From: Lonicera japonica
Taxonomy: Eukaryota > Streptophyta > Magnoliopsida > Dipsacales > Caprifoliaceae
Direction: 5' to 3'
Assembly: GCA_021464415.1 (NCBI GenBank)
Contig: CM038465.1
Span: 78,588,919-78,652,918 of the forward strand
DNA: 64,000 bases
Of this stretch, positions 11,565 through 23,782 are shown in pieces. Each line of letters begins with the position of its first letter. The stretch's first letter is position 1. The translations under genes and the position numbers were made by a program. The notes under the pieces were generated by a model that was given only the letters and a program-made list of their open reading frames with translations, made no database searches and had not been told where the DNA came from.

Positions 11565-12448
11565 TAGGGGTGTCCATCCGCTCCGATTTGATCTGGTCAT
11601 TTTAAACCATCCGCATCCGATCCAATTCGATGTCGGTTTTAAGTTTTGGCATCCAATCCAATCCAATACATTTTTGCCAATCCAATCCAATCCAATTAAA
11701 TGTTGGATTGAATCAGTTTCGATCCGATTAGAAGTTTAAAATAAGATATATTAAATTCTTGAAATGTTCAATTTTAATGTAAAACAAGACGAAAACTACT
11801 TGTAAATTAAATAAAATCCATTACAAATAAAGTTGAAGTATTCAACCAAATAGCTTCAAGTTAAAATGTCTATTGTCTAACCAAAAATACATAATTAAAT
11901 CAAGTGATGAACCATTCATGATTAAGTTAAATATTAAATAACAAACTAAGATTAAATGATTTCAAAGTGACCACTTGTATATATTAAATTATGCTACCAA
12001 TGAGGGAGAGACATGTGGCAACTCTAATAATGGATTGGATTGGTTCCAGTTTGGATTAGAGCTGGGATTTTAGAACATCAAACCGACCGAACCGATAAAA
12101 CCCGGTTCGGTTTGGTTCTTGAAAAATAGGAAAATTTTTTTAACGGTTCGGTTCGGTTTTCAAATTTTGCATCAAATCCAATAGAACCAGAACCCTTCGT
12201 TATCCATAAAATCCAGGTTAACCAAAAATGTTCTTTCCAATGACCGTTAAGGAACCGGTTTTTATCTTGTTAACGGTTAACCGATAAACCGGGAGAACCG
12301 AACCGTTAGAACCGGTTCGGTTCTTAAACCGGTTCTTCACTTTTTATAGGTAGAACCGAACCGTTAACATAGAACCGGTTCGGTTAATGGTTCCTCAAAA
12401 TTTTTTAAAGAACCGAACCGGTCCCAAGCCTAATTCTGGACACCCCTA
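11565..12448. mobile_element. hAT-type element rich in AACCGGTTCGG echoes
   Basis: An 884-bp element with a perfect 12-bp inverted end TAGGGGTGTCCA, flanked by identical CGTGGGAC at 11557-11564 and 12449-12456, an 8-bp TSD. The interior has two biased zones: many AATCCAATCCA units (about 11650-11700), and a 12060-12425 zone built of AACCGG, TTCGGTT and GAACCG motifs in both orientations that can fold on itself. I see no transposase. hAT placement rests on TSD length and the TAGGG-type end. Confidence 0.85.
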
Positions 12449-12843
12449 CGTGGGACTGCAAGAATTCCAATATTTATTTTTTTATTTTATTTTTTTGCAG
12501 CTAAGATTAAAATTCTTTGTTCTAATCCCACAAGATCTGTGAAGAATCAAAAAGAAAAGAAAAAAAAGAGGAGGTAAATGATGTGTATGTATATACTATA
12601 AATATTTGTGTACGAAGATTAGCAAATCCACGTATGTACTGAAAACATATAAAGGGGCTCCGTAACACTCCATAGCATTCCGAAGAATAAACATCTTTGG
12701 TGACAAAAAATTCATATATGATTAGGGAAAGACTGACATATATATATTTACGACGATGCTAGGCATGATGTAACTAAAATATAATGGTATGTATATTCGA
12801 ACCGAACTAAAGGGAACCACATAAATAGAAACAAGATCACTCA

Positions 12844-14319
12844 TCAGAATCTGCAGCAAAGAAGTCCCTCTTTCCATCTCCTGTGCCTCCGAAAATATCC
12901 CCTTTCAGCTTTCGCCATTCTTATCGGACTGCTATTCCATTCATTCTGTAATCTGCAAAGACCGCCCAGGATAAATAAAGCATTATTAAATTGTACAGGA
13001 TTTTTAACAAATGGCATATAGGGGAAAAAAAAAAAGAGAAGAGGCTTTTGTTTGAAAATTACACAGGGAAGGCAAAGGACCGGGTACTGGTAGTGCTGCT
13101 ATCTGATCTAAGGGAGATGCTACCAGAATATGATATCGGCCCCGAGTAAGTAATTATGCCTGAATTAGGACCTGCCATACAGAAACTCGACTCTCCTTCC
13201 TCGCGTTGAACTTTGTTACCAACTGAAAGATTGTCCATCATCCCATCCTTAATCGGTATTTTACAGGGTTGTTCATTAACATCTTTCGGACCCAGGTTTT
13301 TGGTGATAGTTGTAGGTTTACAGCTGTCGATATCACAAGTGACGGTTCCGCTCTCCATTTTGCTATCACATGATACATTATTAACACAGTCGCTCTTGTT
13401 TGATTCTTCAGGTGCTGGTATAGGAGCAGGATGTTCTGGAATTGCTTCTTCATTTGAAATCTGCACTCCAACACAAATTACAGTATCAATCAAATCCAAA
13501 TCTTACAAGAAGAAATAAGCTGTAATCTTCACCATTTTATGAAACATTTTAAGCTAACCCAGAAGTGGATTTTGTACGAACCTGACAAGAATGTTGCCCG
13601 TCATCATTGCAACCACAGTCAGAAGACACGAGGAGAGATTTTGAGGATGTCCGTGGACGTAGTTCATCCACCAAAGGCACACTTTCCAAAAGGAACTCAT
13701 CCCTTGAGGAAACAACATCCATTGACTTGTCTATTGTATTACCATTTTCTTTGTCACTATCAGATTCTGAAGACAAGTTTAGATCAATATCATCTCCTGA
13801 TGAATATTTTAACTCGCCTACAGTTCGCAAGTCTAAATCCACCTTATCCTTGCTGCCACATTCATTTGCCGCATCCCTGTTAGAATCTTTATCTGACGGA
13901 GATTTTAACCCATTGACACCTTCTTTGTTATTATCGCCACATTCCTCATAAGATTCTTGTGATGAAGACTTTGATTTTAATCCGTTGCGATCATCTTTGA
14001 CATTTTTAATCAAGATTTTCTTCTCAGAATGCGCACCGTCATCAATGCAAATATCCTTTATAACATTATATGTGCTCCCATTGTAACAGACTACCAACTC
14101 TGGTAGTTCACATTCTGTAACGTTTTTATCAGTGTAGAATTCTGTGTCATTCTCAAATAATTCCTTAGGCATCGCACACAGTTCCACAGAATCTATTGCA
14201 TCATTTTCATTACTGCTGGTTAAATCATCCACACCCAAAGTACAATCGATTTCTGTAGAATTTGAGATATCATCTTTATTCTTCACCTCAGATGCTAGTG
14301 GGATTAGATTTTCCTTCAT
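12844..14319 (-). CDS. gar2-related protein (AT2G03810 homologue)
   Basis: Acidic, serine/aspartate-rich protein of 414 aa matching the plant family annotated '18S pre-ribosomal assembly protein gar2-related'. That name comes from weak similarity to yeast gar2, and the biochemical role is not established. Coding exons: 14319-13582, 13460-13063, 12952-12844 (stop 12846-12844). Junctions are in phase with GT/AG borders, and the second intron uses the donor GT|GTAATT. Family signatures: VVCYNGSTYNVIKDICID (about residues 76-93), then GPISYSGSISLRSDSSTTS and FAFPVLQNEWNSSPIRMAKA near the C-terminus. The middle is low-complexity S/D/E/K-rich and probably disordered. Start: the first ATG of an open frame with no upstream in-frame ATG after a stop. 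The 5' UTR is probably spliced, with its first exon near 17.1-17.4 kb. It lies next to GEK1 as in Arabidopsis. Confidence 0.88.
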
Positions 14320-17099
14320 GGTTGACTTCAGTTTGATGGTGTCAAAGGCAGTGTTGTCGTATTCAAATGATTATCACACTTACAGACTAGCATTGGAAAA
14401 GGCATAGGTTCATGATCTGCATGTACAGTAGAGTCTCAGTACTTGGTGAACTTGCAAAATATAAATATGAGTAAAAAAGAGCACTCTTTCTACAGTGCCC
14501 ACAGAAATGCATAATAACATAAGAAGAATGGGAATGAAACATTAGGGTACAAAGATTCACCATGCTTATGAAGTTCCAAGCTCTTCTTCTGTTTCAAAAT
14601 ATTTTAGAGTTTCGATGAATGGTGCAAGCATTTAAACTCACCATGGTAGATAACCAAATTTAAAGTCTTGACCAAAGTTAACAAAGGATAAAACATGAAC
14701 ATGGGAGAATTAAAAAGGATAAAAAATCTTGACCAAAGTTATTATGTGTTATATACTTGCATGACAAAAAATAAGATAATAGCGGAAAAACTGCTGTAAG
14801 TCCGGGTAACTTCAAAGTAGTAAAAAAAAAATCCAAATAGCAGGTTAGATACAGCAAACGAGAAGAAATTATAACGTTTCAATCGACGGGTATAAACTTG
14901 ATATAGATTAAATGAGCTACAATCTGTTAACTTGAAGCCAATTTTACATTTAAGACCTAATTAGAAAACTAATTATGTTATGCATAAATGTTGCTCTTTC
15001 AATACCAAAATGCAAGGGTAGTTTCCTGATTGAATTTGATACACGTTGTTATGAAAAAGTTAAAACTATACACAAGTTAGATAACCACCAATCCCTCTTT
15101 CTTTAATTTCTAGGAAAAGAAAACCTATTACTACTAAACTTGACACCATTCGAAAAATTTCTGGCTCCACCATTTACTCATTTGAAGCCAAAGCCCAAAG
15201 GTATTAGAAATGAAAAACACAGACAAAATTAGGGCATGATTATATCTTGGTGCATCAACTTAATGTGAACCAAATGCACTTGACACAGAAAATTAGGATC
15301 ACATAATGTTCTCACTTTTCTCACTTTTTCATAAGCTTAAGTTTTCAACGTATGACGGATGGGTGGGTTATTAACAAAATAAGAGTATAGCTTGATTTCT
15401 TAACTTACATATCTTTCATCTCTAACCGCAAATAATAATCTTTCATATTAGGCATCCCTTTTATTCTTTATATATAGATCTCAGCCGTAAAAAGTCATCT
15501 TCCATCTCAACCATCAAATCTTTTATTCCTTTTACATTTTTAAGAATAATTAAAAAAAATAAAAAAAATCATATATAGCATATTGTACAAAAAAAACAAT
15601 ACACGTTTGGCCAGGAGCCATTATTGTTTTGATAATACCATGCTCAGAAGTATAGTAATCATATAATTTAGTAAATCCCATCTGCTATGATACATAGACA
15701 AGAACTGTCATGATACTCTGAAGAACTCATTATTCTAACAACTTTTCTAATTGCCATGGTTTTTAACCTTAATATTATGTCATATTTTATTCTACCTTTG
15801 AATAAAAGTAAAAGACAACAAAACAAAGTTAGAATAATTTATTTATAAAAAGAATAAACCTTTAACAGCAAAAAGCTAGCACAAAGTCAAAGATCTGACT
15901 GAGCTGTTTTTACAGGAATCAACCCAATTTTTTTTTATTTCGTCTTTTAGCCAATCCAAGATCTCACCGTACTTGGGCTGAGGGAAAATTAATTTTTTTT
16001 TATCTTTTTTATGAAGGTAGAATACTAAATTTTTTGTCAAAATTCTTTTAATAAAGCATGAAAAATATTTAAATAAAAATATTATTATTCAAATTTTTCA
16101 TAATAAATATTTAAAAATCGTATGAAAAAATTAATTCCTTAAATTTTGAAATGAATAATTTTACCCTACTTTCTCTTACGGCGGAAAAATATTTTCAGAC
16201 TTTATACTTATTAAATAATAAAAAAAGGACTTTTTTTTTTTTTTTCGAGTCCTCAAATATGTGAACCAAACGCCTTGACTTAAACCAAAAGGGACTCTCC
16301 GCAATCACAGAATTAAACCATTGATAAATGCCAAAAACATGATATATAATCATCCATTTTTGCATCAGATCCCCACCGCTTAACAAAGGAAGGAATTGGG
16401 GAAAAAAATAGAAGGTCAAAAACCAAAAAAGTAGTTGCATAGAAAACAACAGTACCTCTATATCAAATAAAAGAAAACACTAGGCCTTTGTTTGTCTCTA
16501 AGCACAGACTCTCAATCAGTACCCATCTTTACTGAAAACAATTATATTATTAGGCAAATATCAGAGATTGTCATATAAAAGAAAGCCACAATTAGATTTG
16601 GAAACATAAACGACAAAAGAAAATAAAAGAAAAATAATTATGGGACAAATTGTAAGGTGAAAAACAGAAGAGATTCGGAAAAAAAAGGAAAATAATAAAA
16701 TAACCATATATAATTTTAACTCTCTTTGCAGAATCGAAAAAGAAGAAGAAGAAAGTAGAGACGAAATGAGAGGAAAAAATATTTCCATTTGATAAGAGCT
16801 ATAGAGAGAGAAATGGGAAACAAACAATCAAAGTATGGAAAACCCTAGCACACAAAAATGTCGACTGTAACTCTGCGTGTCGATATCAATAACTAATCTC
16901 TCTAATCCGTATGTATGTAATTAATAAAAGGATGTTGATTAGGATCAGCTCTTTGAAGAGGAACAGCGGAATTCAGAGTACTAATATATGCACAGCTTTT
17001 GTGGGAAAAAAATTAACAACCTTTTTTGAAAATAAAAATAAAAATACAGAGCTATCAAATTTTACAAGAGAGCATTAAATTAAATATTATCACCTGTAA
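14320..17099. other. Probable long 5'-UTR intron of the gar2-related gene
   Basis: Between the start codon and a candidate 5'-UTR exon near 17.1-17.4 kb. It is AT-rich with no supported coding exon. I see some A/T runs and a MITE-like decayed segment around 15,960-16,190 resembling part of 25,705-26,023. Confidence 0.35.
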
Positions 17100-17420
17100 A
17101 CAACTTTCCATATTCCGGCATCACCTCTCCTCGGTCGATCTGCAGAAGGTGAAGGTGAGTTTTTATAAATTACGTGTTTAGATAGATCCAGCTGAAGCTG
17201 AATTTGGGGATACTGGCCTTGAAGAGAGAGTAATAAAGTGAGAAGTTATAATTGTAGGCTGTAACTGAGGAGTGCCGGAGAATCTGATAGTGGCCGGACC
17301 ACCGGAGGAATGAATCCGTATCTGTATATGTATTTGGTGGGGAATGAATCTGTTGTGAGAGAGAGAGAGACGGACATATAATAATGTGTCAGTTTCGGAG
17401 CAACTCATGACAAACAAATG
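17100..17420 (-). promoter_or_regulatory. Candidate promoter and 5'-UTR exon of gar2-related gene
   Basis: On the minus strand there is a TATA-like ATTATTATATG near 17378-17388, then a (CT)n tract (about 17359-17370) and a C/T-rich leader. The leader ends in GTTTACAG followed by a plausible donor GTGATAA near 17088-17095. CT-rich leaders after a TATA box are common in plant genes. No transcript evidence; the link to the gene at 12844-14319 is inference from strand and position. Confidence 0.35.
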
Positions 17421-17449
17421 ACAAAATAAAGCTAAATATAAGCCCAAAG

Positions 17450-18421
17450 ACTTTTTTTTTTCCTTCCCTTTTCTTGAAAATGTAATTTATTACGCATTTT
17501 TGCGATTGAAAAAATTTGAGGGTTCAAAAGGTCTTGAATCTGGACGTTCGGGGTCAGCTCGCACTTGTATATTGAAATAAGTATATAATATTAACAATTG
17601 ACATATAAATATTTTAATTTTTATATTAAATATTTATATTATTTTAAGAATTGTTACCTATTTTTAAGAATTATTACCTATAGAAGGACCGCCAACATAA
17701 ATGAAGTATTCAAATCTTTATAAATTTTGTTTCTTTTAAGTATATTCATGTTAAAGAAGGAATCGAACTCAAGACTTCCCGTTAATTCTAATGGTTGGCA
17801 ATTCTTCATCAACTTAACAAACTCTTGTTACTTGTCATTTTTGTGTTGCATACTTGTAGTAAATTTGCTTGCCTTTTAACACCTCAACATGAAATTTTGA
17901 TTTTTGAATGTTTAATCCTAAATGGAATCATTAGAAAATATATACTTTGTGTTTGATTTATTTAGCTTTATTTTTTACTTTATTTAACTCTAGATGTTTT
18001 CTCCAAATTTTTTTTAGAAGTTGAATATATGATATTTGACAATTTTACTCTTGCTATTGTGATATACATTAATGTCGTGTGAATGAATAAAATAGAGTAT
18101 TATTAGAATAAAATTTTATTAATATTAAAAAATTCTATATGGATGTTAAATTTCAATCAATTCAACAGTATTATAAGGTAACAAATAGCAATATTATATT
18201 GGTACTAAATGCCTTTTCATTAGTTTTATTCTTTTTGAGACGTTGAGTAAAAGTTTAGTCGTTTAGGTGCATAATTAAGTAATCAATTTTATAATTTAGT
18301 TATTAATCATTAACAAATATGATAATTAATATGATATGCAAAAGGGATGAAAAGTTATATTCTTGGCGACAACTTTAGCAAGTTTCATCCCTCCCACTCA
18401 TGCATAATAAAAGTCGTGTGT
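17450..18421. other. AT-rich intergenic DNA
   Basis: No gene or assignable element seen. Confidence 0.4.
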
Positions 18422-18429
18422 GTGTTTGG

Positions 18430-18938
18430 CAGTGGCGAAGTCAGGAAATTGATTAACGAGGGGCAAAATTTGATCAAAAATCAAAACACACTAAATCATA
18501 TTTAAAGTCATAAAATTTGAACGCAAACATAATACTATTAATAATAAAGTTCATACAACTTAAATAACAAATGCGAAAAATTATGATAAATTACAATAAC
18601 ATTATATGGTTTTTCATATTTTGAAAGTATTGGTGAATGGTGGTGGTGAAAAAATGGTGTAGATAAAGAGAGGTTTGAGAGATGTGTAAAGAAATGGAAA
18701 TGGTGAACATTGAAAGCACTGAAGCAGCTGCAGGCAGAAGAAGTAGAGAAATGAGTAGTGGCACCTTTTTAATTAATTAGGTTTAGTATTTACAAACTAT
18801 TCCTTAAGTTTCTGTATCTTACAGTTAGATCCCTCAAGTTTATTTTTATGCACTTAAGTCCCTAAAAGATTTTTTTTAATGCCCCAACCCAAGGAGGGGC
18901 AGTTGCCCCCCGCCCCTACACATGCAGCTTCGCCTATG
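18430..18938. mobile_element. hAT-type non-autonomous element
   Basis: A 509-bp element with ends CAGTGGCGAAGTC (left) and CATAGGCGAAGCTGC (right, reversed). It is flanked by GTGTTTGG (18422-18429) and GTGTTTAG (18939-18946), an 8-bp TSD with one mismatch. The right part has the GGGGCAGTTGCCCCC block also found near the right end of the related element at 49369-49810. No ORF. Confidence 0.8.
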
Positions 18939-19177
18939 GTGTTTAGTAGTTAATACCCAACAACATAATTAGGTGAAAATAAGGTTTTTTTTTATTTAGA
19001 AAATATGTGTAGGTTTGACCCTTTCCCTTGTCCTTTTTTTTTTCTATTGAGTTAACAACCGATTATAATTAAGGGCAAATTCTTTTCTTTTTTTTTTTAC
19101 AACAGAAAGCTCGAGAAGATACTCCAAGAATTAGAAGAAAGGGCATTTATAGCTATCTAGTTTGCCACTTCATGTTG

Positions 19178-20086
19178 TGCCTCGCCTGCACTTAGGTCGG
19201 GCTCGGGGCACTAACCAGGCCCACCGGTCCGCACACATAATAACGATACTGTCTTCAACTTAAACACTTTGGGTCACAGGTGCGGAGTTTTAACTTAAAA
19301 GGCCTCGTTACTACGTGGAGACTCTCCCCCACTTATATACCCATGTTGAGTTCTACAATTTTTTTCATGTGGATCAATGGTTTGAGCTAACCATTTTCAA
19401 CAATCTCCATCTTGGATTATACCCCAGTCCATTCCGCAAGATCGTCCACCTTTTTTGATAAATGCACATCTCGAGGTACACCATATTTCACCTTATTCGA
19501 GCATGAATCTACCTTTGAACTGTCCATGTAGGTCACCACTTAACAATGTTCATCTGCAAGATCGTCCACCTTTTTTGATCAATGCACATCTCGAGGTACA
19601 CCTTATTTCACCTTACTCGAGGAACCTGCACAGCCACCTTGCTAGCAGCACCCTGGTTGTATACGTAAGCTGTAGCGACTCCACCCCCAACTTCTGAGTC
19701 TAACTCCACCATAGGCTCCATCAAGTCCGGCTATCGGGACGCTTTTTGTAGCGACTTATCACCTTATGCTCTACCGAGTTCTTTTTGACTCCACCAAGTC
19801 CAACTACTGGTACTGTTTCAAAAGTACGTGGATCCACCATCGGCTCTAATACCAATTATTTTGCCCTGCCGGCACTTGGGTCGGGCCCAAGGTACTAACC
19901 GGCTCGCCGATCTGCGCACATAGTAATGATAATGTCCTCAACTTAAACACCTTTGGGTCACAGGTGTAGAGTTTTAACTTAAAAGGCTTCGTTACTATGT
20001 AGAGACTCCCCCCCACTTATATACCCATGTAGAGTTCTTCAATTTTTTTATGTGGGATCAATGATTTGAGCTAACCATTCTCAACA
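19178..20086 (-). mobile_element. TRIM-type LTR retrotransposon
   Basis: Two direct repeats of 225 bp each, 19178-19402 (3' LTR) and 19862-20086 (5' LTR), about 85% alike by eye. On the minus strand each starts TGTTGA and ends GGCA, carries CCCACTTATATACCC-type sequence reversed (a TATA-like element) and is separated by only ~460 bp. A primer-binding site, TGGTATTAGAGCC on the minus strand at about 19854-19842, lies just inside the 5' LTR and resembles the 3' end complement of initiator tRNA-Met. A purine-rich GGGGTATAATCC-AAGATGGAGA tract precedes the 3' LTR. There is no gag-pol. The size and arrangement are those of terminal-repeat retrotransposons in miniature. Flanking 5-bp TSDs were not found. 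Within the internal part a ~120-bp unit is tandemly duplicated (starting 19436 and 19556). Confidence 0.82.
19436..19675. repeat. 120-bp tandem duplication inside the TRIM
   Basis: GCAAGATCGTCCACC begins at 19436 and again at 19556. Each is followed by ATGCACATCTCGAGGTACAC and a TTTCACCTTA block. Copies are clearly alike in the first ~70 bp and diverge after. Confidence 0.75.
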
Positions 20087-20103
20087 ATTAGCATATCTAT
20101 GAA

Positions 20104-20435
20104 TCATCGATACAGAAAGAGAGACTTCAACTGCAAGAAGCTGGATATCATCGATGATCGCTTTGACCTCTCAGGGCGAGCTCCATCCTTAACAATACAC
20201 CAAGAAACAATCGAATAGTTATCACTTTCAATGAAAGCCTCTTTGATTCCCGCTTTCAAACGCAAAATGCAAGCCTCTCTAATCATTGTAGCTTCTGCAA
20301 CGATAACAAAAGAATTAGAGGCGATCCTCTTGCCAAACCCATCAATAAGCTTCCCATTGTAATTCTGAATAACGCATGCCACAACTGCTTGACCATCTTT
20401 GACTGCTGCATCACAGTTAATTTTCAGACTTCCAT
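20104..20435 (-). pseudogene. LINE fragment: RNase H-like domain
   Basis: Minus-strand frame resembling the RNase H-like (RVT_3) domain found at the end of plant non-LTR retrotransposons. Visible: an N-terminal INCDAAVKDG with the first acidic residue, ACVIQNYNGKLIDGFGKR, the glutamate in VAEATMIREACIL, and IESDNYSIVSW with the next aspartate. The reverse transcriptase upstream and the C-terminal part are absent. The TRIM at 19178-20086 begins just past its 3' end. Not expected to be functional. Confidence 0.75.
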
Positions 20436-20439
20436 ATAT

Positions 20440-22757
20440 ATTAAAGGATAAAATAATTAATAAGTTTCGCTATTTGCAAACTAAAAAAATATTTTATTGT
20501 TCTAATAATTTTAAATACATCATCACATTTTCATTTTGATTATATCATTAGTCAAAGGATAAAACTTATTTTTTTATTTTTTTTACAAGATATGGTAAAC
20601 TTACAATATTCTAAAAGAAATACGATTATTAATAAAAAGAGTGAAAGTATTAATTTAAGTTTCATAAAAGTACTTGCTATGTAGCATTTGGACGTCCACA
20701 ATCCAAACTTAATCTAAAACCGATTGGGGAAAAGAAGCCAACAGATTAGATTAAATTAAATTAGTAAAGAGAAGCCTAATTTTAATTGGTAATTTCTGTC
20801 TCCCTGTGACATAACGGTGTGGGGCTAATTTGATTGGATAAAAATATGGTAACCCAACCAAATAGTCAAATGCTATTGACAACTGGGCTTCCAAATTCGT
20901 GAGGGGTCGGCGGAAATAGATGATCCAAATTATAAAATAATTTCAACAACTACTTATGTGTATATATATATATTTTAAATGGCACAACTATATAAACTAG
21001 ACACATTCGTGCTTATGGCATTACTAAAATAAATTTGTATTAGGTTTTTATTGTGGAAACTATATTTAAAAATTTGTTCCAAATCCAACTCATTAAGGAG
21101 ATATTTTAAACCGTTGAATATCTATATCAAAATTTAATATAAACATCCAGTTAGAAAGAACATCACCCAATTTGTTTAGGTTTTATTTTAAATGTTTTGA
21201 ACTCACTTTGTTTCATTATGCACAAGTTTGAACTAGATTCTTGTACCCGATTTACCACGGCGTTACCTTGTAGTTATAAGATACAATAAGGATATTTTTA
21301 GAAAAACAATGTTATATTTAGTTAGGTCGGATCAAATAAGTTAAATTTATGTGAACCTAAACCTGAGAATATTTTAGTCCATAAGATTGTAGCAAAATTC
21401 ATTATGCATAACCGTTGAACCTAATGAGTGGATGCTTTATTTTAAAAACTTGAATCCCCACTATTTATTATACATAAACTCGAACTCGAAAATCTAGGGG
21501 GGTTTTCAATTTCAGTTGAGCAAAAATTAGAAGACCCATACCTATACCTAACTTGAAAGTTTGGTTTTGGTTTTTAAATTTTTCAAACCCAAACCCAAAT
21601 CCAAACCAAACTTTTCAGTTTCTGTTTGGTTTTATTGGGTTTTTATAAGACAACACTCATTTTAATAAAAAAAAATAATAACTTTATACTTCTTCTTACT
21701 TATTTTAGATAAAAAAAATATTAAATTTTACATTTATAATATAGCTCTCATATTTATGATAATTTAAAAAGTCGATTTCTCACTATAAATTGTAAATTTT
21801 AGGAATATAAATTTGAGATAATAAAATAATATTATTTTTGAGTCACATATGTAATGATTATATTTGGTTTTACAATATTACGCCCAAAACTTGAATCAAA
21901 CATATTCAGTTTCTGTTTAAGTTTAATTTTGATTTTGAATTTTAGTTTAGTTTTTTATAAATCAGTTTAGCTCGGTACAATTTAGTCGTCCAGTTTTTGA
22001 ATTCGATTCCTACTAGAATATGTTGTGTATATATACTCTTTATATTTTTAATGAAGGAAAAGAAAATGTCAACCACTAGAAAACAAACGGAGACATATTA
22101 GAAAACAAACGGAGACATTTTTATAAATAAAATACATCTTTTGTTTTAAATTAATGCATTAATACTAATTGGCCACACCTTCATTCAAAGGTTATTGTCT
22201 GATCCAATGCTTCCAAAAGTCAACCAGGATGAGACGATGAGTGGTGGATTATAGCCATGGCATTCATCTTCTTCTTTTCCTTATTTCTTTATTTGCTTTT
22301 TTTTTTTTAGTGTTCTTGACTTTCAAGAAAATGCCAAGCATTTGTGCAAAACAATGACACGTACTAATGATACACATATAAAATAATTCATAAAGAAACA
22401 AATTATAAACTATTTTAACGGATTAAATCACTAGATACAAAATACATTTTTTTTGGTGTCTATAAAATACATTTATTTATAAACAATAATTTTAAATTGA
22501 CGTAAATATCTTAAAAAAAACTGACATATCAAATATAATAATTTTATATTACTTAAAATAACTATACATATTTTATTCTAATTAATGAGTGATGTTAATT
22601 TTTTTATCTACATATTACTCATTTATAAATGGTGAAAGTAGAGTCGTTTCACTTTAAATTTTTTTACAACTATTTGAAAATCTTATTAACTAGCTTACTA
22701 AGCATGCTATTTTTCATTTATAGATGACGGGGTTTTTTTCCGTTACTTAAACTACCT
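20440..22757. other. AT-rich intergenic DNA
   Basis: No gene seen. The 21,540-21,650 stretch is rich in TTTGGTTTTG and CAAACCCAAA units, a pattern that recurs near 26,270-26,350. A 26-bp sequence with AGAAAACAAACGGAGACAT is tandemly repeated at about 22,077-22,122. Confidence 0.4.
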
Positions 22758-22771
22758 AAATAAGTCCTCTT

Positions 22772-23035
22772 TTCGTCAATGGCCTTATAATCTAGTGACA
22801 TCCTCTTTGATCCTGTATTAAAATGGTTTGTCTACCTCTTATGTGGGTGGTTGTTGATGATGATGCATATGGTATTATTCGTGGCGGTTCATGTGATTGG
22901 TGATGCAGAAAGATGCTGAAGCCGTGAGGGTTGGTTAGCGAATTATATAGTTCATAGTATAGTTAGGGCGAAAAAATTATATGTCTAACTACAATTAATT
23001 ACCTTTGATATGAATGATTAATCAAAAATAAAATA
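22772..23035 (+). mobile_element. SINE-like retroposon with 14-bp TSD
   Basis: The 14-bp sequence AAATAAGTCCTCTT occurs at 22758-22771 and again at 23036-23049. The intervening ~264 bp ends in an A-rich tail (ATCAAAAATAAAATAA). Long TSDs plus an A-rich end indicate LINE-mediated retroposition. Near the 5' end TATAATCTAGTGACA loosely resembles a pol III A box, and GGTTCATGTGATTGG about 100 bp later loosely resembles a B box. The family is not identified. Confidence 0.6.
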
Positions 23036-23499
23036 AAATAAGTCCTCTTCTTTTCTTTTTTCCCATTTTAAGAATTTTGAAATCTTATAAAGTCCATAGC
23101 ATATATGTTGGAGGAAAAAAAAACACTATTAATGTTTCACACACACATCTTCAGTTGCTCCATAAGTAATTAGATTAATGAAATTATATAAAAGTTCATC
23201 CATGATATTAATTAAAATATAGTGGGTGCACATTATAAAATTAGACTAAAGTGACTCGCTCTAATTTTATTAGTTTGTTCTTTTTTTCCTTTTTTTTTTT
23301 TTTTAAAAAAAAAGAATTTGTTACACCTAGTTTTTCTTTTGTTACATAATTTCGCTTGATGAATAAGAAAAGTGTATAATTTCTTGCTCAATAATTCATG
23401 TATAAACACATCTTCAGTTGTTCCAACTAATAATTAATAAGATCCAATATGGAGTACAGATAAAGTAAACAAGTATTCATGCACCATATCTATTACTAT

Positions 23500-23782
23500 G
23501 GCTCTGTTCGATTATAAGGTGAAAAGAAGAAATAAATTTAATTTTAGTAAAAAGATAAAAAAATAAGTTAAGTTATAGAGTAATATTTTTTTGATTTTTA
23601 AGTTTTTCCATGAAGAAATTTTCTTTGATTGGTAGTGTGGAAATTTTTTTCACCAAAAATATAAAAGGATGGGAGAGATCTACTCATAAAATGAGTAATA
23701 TCTCTCTACCTTATTTTATATCTTTTTTTCACAAACTAAATAAATTTATTTTCTTTTTCCATCTTTACAATTAAACAGAGTC
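23500..23782. mobile_element. Tourist-like MITE, GGCTCTGTTYGATT family
   Basis: A 283-bp element with ends GGCTCTGTTCGATTATAA and (reversed) GACTCTGTTTAATTGTAA, flanked by TAT at 23497-23499 and 23783-23785. Internal sequence GAGAGATCTACTCATAAAAT matches other family members at 24877, 26770 and 62446. Confidence 0.75.

Noticed and set aside
13213..14407. Plus-strand ORFs opposite the gar2-related gene
   Set aside because: They are low-complexity antisense shadows of the Ser/Asp-rich coding exons.
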